Of a DNA stretch of 64,000 bases, positions 61,201 to 64,000 are shown in pieces. The position numbers were made by a program, and so were the translations under genes. Within the stretch, counting starts at the first letter, position 1. Each line of letters opens with the position of its first letter. Source of the stretch: Mucilaginibacter saanensis (lineage in GTDB: Bacteria; Bacteroidota; Bacteroidia; Sphingobacteriales; Sphingobacteriaceae); contig NZ_JACHBZ010000005.1 in NCBI RefSeq assembly GCF_014200575.1, positions 124,001-188,000 of the forward strand, read 5' to 3'. Under the pieces are notes generated by a model, which was not told where the DNA came from, did not search any database, and saw only the letters and a program-made list of their open reading frames with translations.

Positions 61201-61485
61201 GTAATGGGCGAGCAAATAAGCCGTTCGGGCAATAGCCGCGCGGCTATAACCGATACCTATCGCAAGCTTACCGGCCGTACCCCTTTACCTAAAGAGGTTG
61301 AGCTGCTGTTAACGGTGCAGCAGGTGGAGCTTAAAAAATTCAGGGAGCATCCCGAAAAGGAAAATGGCTGGCTCAACACCGGGCAGTATAAAATTGATAA
61401 AAAAATGGATAGTGCCCTGATAGCTGCCAATACGGTTGTTGCCAGTACTATATTAAACTCTGATGCATCATTAACCAAAAGATAA
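58246..61485 (+). CDS. PSCyt1/DUF1549/LamG/DUF1553 protein
   Basis: A signal-anchor (1-22) leads a multi-domain chain: a c-type cytochrome-like segment with CFACH at 57-61 (PSCyt1, residues 45-145), DUF1549 (about 170-375) with [13 protein letters not shown] as a second CxxCH, a LamG/concanavalin-like domain (about 500-650) and DUF1553 (about 765-1030, [20 protein letters not shown]). This planctomycete-type layout is found in secreted proteins linked to polysaccharide or sugar-oxidation clusters. It lies 7 bp from the DUF1501 gene, so they are co-transcribed. Confidence 0.92.
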   Translation: [1079 protein letters not shown]

Positions 61486-61491
61486 AACGGT

Positions 61492-63009
61492 ATGTCGAAT
61501 TTTCATCATGACGAGGAGTTCAGGTTGCACACCCCTGAATTTAATGAGCTTAATAAAAAGCTTGACCGGCGGCAGTTTTTAACCAAAACCTCGCTGGGGT
61601 TAGGGGCGCTGGCCGTTGGGTCATTGTTTGGCAACAGTCTTTTTGGTAATGCGCCCAAGGCTGCTGCCGCTGCATCAACTGGCGATCTGGAGGCCGATAT
61701 TTTAAGGGCGTTACCGCATTTTGCTCCAAAGGCCAAAAGGGTGGTATACCTTTTTCAAAGCGGCGGCCCATCGCAATTTGAACTGTTTGACTATAAGCCC
61801 AAGTTAAGCACCATGTTTGGCCAAAACCTGCCCGATTCGGTGCGTAAGGGGCAACGCCTTACGGGGATGAGCGCCAACCAAAGCGCCCTGCCCATGGTAC
61901 CCTCTTTTTGTAAATTTAACCAGCATGGCCAAAGCCAAACCTGGATGAGCGAACTGATGCCGCATACGGCTCAGGTGGTTGATGATCTTTGCATCATCAA
62001 GTCAATGCATTCAGAAGCTATTAATCACGATCCGGCCATTACCTTTTTTCAGACCGGTAACCAGTTGCCTGGCAGGCCATCCATAGGTTCATGGATCAGT
62101 TACGGTTTGGGGTCCGATAATCAGAACCTGCCCACGTTTATTGTGCTGGTATCCAAAAACGGGCAAAAAGATCAGCCGCTGTATGCCAGGCTTTGGGGTA
62201 ACGGTTTCCTGCCGTCACGGCATCAGGGAGTTCAGTTCAGGGCCGGTAAAGATCCGGTGCTGTATTTGAACAACCCGGATGGTTATGACGGTAAAGACAG
62301 GAAGGAGATGCTGGAATACCTTTCAAAACTAAATCAGCTGCAAAACGCAGCCTATGGCGATCCGGAGGTAGATGCCCGCATAGCACAATATGAAATGGCC
62401 TACCGCATGCAAACATCGGTACCCGAAGTAATGAGCACTGCCGATGAGCCAGATGAAGTTTTTGAAATGTACGGACCCGATAGTCGCGATTCTGGTACTT
62501 ATGCCGCCAATTGCCTGCTGGCCCGTAAACTACTGGAGAAAGACGTGAAGTTTGTACAGCTCTATCACCAGGGATGGGATCAGCATACTAACTTACCCGG
62601 CGGTATAGCTACGCAATGCAAGGCTACGGACCAGGCCACGGCTGCGCTCATTAAAGACCTTAAAAGACGTGGCTTACTGGAAGATACCCTGGTAATATGG
62701 GGTGGCGAATTTGGCCGCACCGTGTATTCGCAGGGTAAGTTGACTGCCAATGATTACGGGCGCGATCATCACCCGCGCTGCTTTACCATGTGGATGGCCG
62801 GGGCTGGTGTAAAACCGGGTATAACCTATGGCGAAACTGATGACTTTAGCTATAACATTACCAAAGATCCCGTTCATGTGCATGATTTTCAGGCTACCTT
62901 ACTGCACCTGATGGGGATTGATCATGAAAGGCTTACCTATAAATTTCAGGGCAGGCGTTTCAGGCTTACTGATGTGGAAGGTAAGGTTGTAAGCAATATA
63001 TTATCTTAA
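61492..63009 (+). CDS. DUF1501 protein with Tat signal
   Basis: LDRRQFLTKTSLGLGALAVG (24-43) is a twin-arginine signal, so the folded, probably metal-loaded protein is exported. The rest matches DUF1501, a sulfatase/alkaline-phosphatase-like fold: VVYLFQSGGPSQFELFDYKP with the conserved Gly-Gly-Pro-Ser/Asp region, LYHQGWDQHTNLP, and VIWGGEFGRTVYSQG and GRDHHPRCFTMWMAGAGVKP with metal-binding Glu/His. DUF1501 genes habitually accompany DUF1549/DUF1553 genes, as here. The substrate is unknown. Confidence 0.93.
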   Translation: MSNFHHDEEFRLHTPEFNELNKKLDRRQFLTKTSLGLGALAVGSLFGNSLFGNAPKAAAAASTGDLEADILRALPHFAPKAKRVVYLFQSGGPSQFELFDYKPKLSTMFGQNLPDSVRKGQRLTGMSANQSALPMVPSFCKFNQHGQSQTWMSELMPHTAQVVDDLCIIKSMHSEAINHDPAITFFQTGNQLPGRPSIGSWISYGLGSDNQNLPTFIVLVSKNGQKDQPLYARLWGNGFLPSRHQGVQFRAGKDPVLYLNNPDGYDGKDRKEMLEYLSKLNQLQNAAYGDPEVDARIAQYEMAYRMQTSVPEVMSTADEPDEVFEMYGPDSRDSGTYAANCLLARKLLEKDVKFVQLYHQGWDQHTNLPGGIATQCKATDQATAALIKDLKRRGLLEDTLVIWGGEFGRTVYSQGKLTANDYGRDHHPRCFTMWMAGAGVKPGITYGETDDFSYNITKDPVHVHDFQATLLHLMGIDHERLTYKFQGRRFRLTDVEGKVVSNILS

Positions 63010-63015
63010 ATAAAA

Positions 63016-63117
63016 GAGTTAGGAATCAAGATGCCCGATTACATAAAAGCAACAGAACCCATGCAGGGAAAATATATTTATTTTCCTTATCTCTTGGTTC
63101 TTAATTCTTGATTTCTT
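63016..63117. repeat. Intergenic ATCAAGA-type inverted repeat
   Basis: GAGTTAGGAATCAAGA (from 63,016) and a right arm CTTGGTTCTTAATTCTTGAT (63,092-63,111) can pair loosely. The motif ATCAAGA is shared with the hairpins at 46,906 and 54,188. Confidence 0.4.
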
Positions 63118-63151
63118 TCCTTTATGTCCAAACAATTGAACAATTAAAACC

Positions 63152-64000
63152 ATGGGAAATTCAAGAAGAAATTTTATAAAAAACACCGTAATTGCATCGG
63201 CCTTAGCGGCAACTACACCTGCAAAAAGCTTTGCTATATTACATAAAGATATGAAGTCTGAAGATCAAACGATAGGCCACGGCGGCTTTACCTACAAGGC
63301 CGATAAGAACTGGGCAAAAATAAGCGTGAACAGCAACCCGCTGGCCAATTGTCACGAAATGGTGCAGGACAGCAAGGGGCGCCTTATTATGCTGGGCGAC
63401 CATACTCATAACAACGTGCTGATTTTTGATAAATCGGGTAAATTGCTGGATTACTGGGGCACGGCTTTACCGGGTGGTCACGGCCTGAGCATTAGTAAAG
63501 AGGGCGGCGAAGACTTTTTATTACTTACCGACTGCGGCTGGGCATTGGATCGCACGGGTAACAACTACGGTCAATCTGGTCAGGTATTAAAAACCACTTT
63601 GGATGGCAAGCTGATATTTGCTATCGGGCATCCGCGTACCATTGGTGTTTATAAAGACGATGAACCATTTAAACCTACCGAAACTGCTGTGGCACCCAAC
63701 GGTGATATTTATGTAGCCGACGGTTATGGCTCTGATTATATTATTCAATACGACAGCAAGGGGCAATACATCCGCCATTTTGGGGGGCACCATAACGTTA
63801 ACAAGGATCATAATTTAGTTAATGCACACGGTGTAACGGTTGATACACGCGATAAAAATAACCCAACGCTGATCTGTACCTCGCGTGAGGAAAACTGTTT
63901 TAAGGTATTTACGCTCGATGGTAAGTTTATTAAACGGATTGATATGCCCGGCATGTACGTATGCAGGGCCGTAATTAACGAACAGAATATTTATGCCGGT
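63152..64000 (+). CDS. Tat-exported beta-propeller (NHL-like) protein, truncated by window end
   Basis: MGNSRRNFIKNTVIASALAA is a twin-arginine signal; ATG 63,152 is the only suitable start. The rest has repeated beta-propeller strands: GRLIMLGDHTHNNVLIFDKS, TAVAPNGDIYVADGYGSDYI (NHL-type GDIYVADGYG), IQYDSKGQYIRHFGGHHN and LVNAHGVTVDTRDKNNPTLI. Such six-bladed propellers act as lyases or binding proteins in DUF1501-linked clusters. The gene runs past base 64,000 with the frame still open. It belongs to the same cluster as the two genes before it, 142 bp downstream. Confidence 0.9.
   Translation, partial: MGNSRRNFIKNTVIASALAATTPAKSFAILHKDMKSEDQTIGHGGFTYKADKNWAKISVNSNPLANCHEMVQDSKGRLIMLGDHTHNNVLIFDKSGKLLDYWGTALPGGHGLSISKEGGEDFLLLTDCGWALDRTGNNYGQSGQVLKTTLDGKLIFAIGHPRTIGVYKDDEPFKPTETAVAPNGDIYVADGYGSDYIIQYDSKGQYIRHFGGHHNVNKDHNLVNAHGVTVDTRDKNNPTLICTSREENCFKVFTLDGKFIKRIDMPGMYVCRAVINEQNIYAG

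Overview
The window comes from a Bacteroidota chromosome, most likely Sphingobacteriaceae of the Mucilaginibacter/Pedobacter kind. This is inferred from gene content (TonB-dependent receptor with a carboxypeptidase-like N-terminus, D15-type outer membrane protein, PSCyt/DUF1501 cluster, RRM RNA-binding protein), AT-rich intergenic DNA, scarce Shine-Dalgarno sequences and several promoters matching the Bacteroidota pattern TTG / TAnnTTTG. I saw no intact tRNA or rRNA gene and no CRISPR array.

Bases 1-20,600 are an accessory island. It opens with a tyrosine recombinase that runs off the left edge, followed by a graveyard: a decayed HigBA toxin-antitoxin pair, an internally deleted second recombinase and a metallo-beta-lactamase fragment. 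Next come an unrecognised gene, a CoiA-like gene and an XRE repressor/ImmA protease pair. Divergent from the pair is a ubiquitin-like conjugation operon (5.8-9.95 kb): a three-repeat polyubiquitin-like protein, an E2-like protein, a JAB-E1 fusion, an unknown protein, a protein kinase and a small basic protein. A membrane-protein operon converges on it from the right. Six copies of one 18-bp operator (TGCT-N10-AGCA) lie at both outer ends of these two operons, four beside the XRE gene and two in front of the membrane operon, so one repressor probably controls all of it.

A second XRE/ImmA-controlled cluster (11.2-15.8 kb) has a thymidylate-synthase-like protein, a homologue of phage 5-hydroxymethyl-dU DNA kinase / alpha-glutamyl-putrescinyl-thymine pyrophosphorylase, a MazG-like protein and a holo-ACP-synthase-like gene frameshifted in a 10-base homopolymer. 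The set resembles phage DNA-base hypermodification machinery housed in a bacterial defence island. A HEPN protein, a membrane-anchored dCTP-deaminase-like protein and an AbiE type IV toxin-antitoxin pair complete the island.

From 20.6 to 24.1 kb is a prophage remnant (terminase small and large subunits and small genes), one gene of which is fused to the tail of an ISL3-type transposase. An Xre/RES toxin-antitoxin pair follows. From 25.4 to 64 kb lies mostly ordinary chromosome: envelope proteins, a small phage-like region with an S24 repressor (28-33 kb), a TPR protein, a TetR-controlled VOC/YciI group, amidase, oxidoreductase, YceI, DUF2130, an ABC ATPase, transporters, Lrp regulator, siderophore-type receptor, HD and YitT proteins, a two-component cluster ending in an adenylate cyclase, and at the right edge a PSCyt/DUF1501/beta-propeller gene cluster that is cut by the window end.
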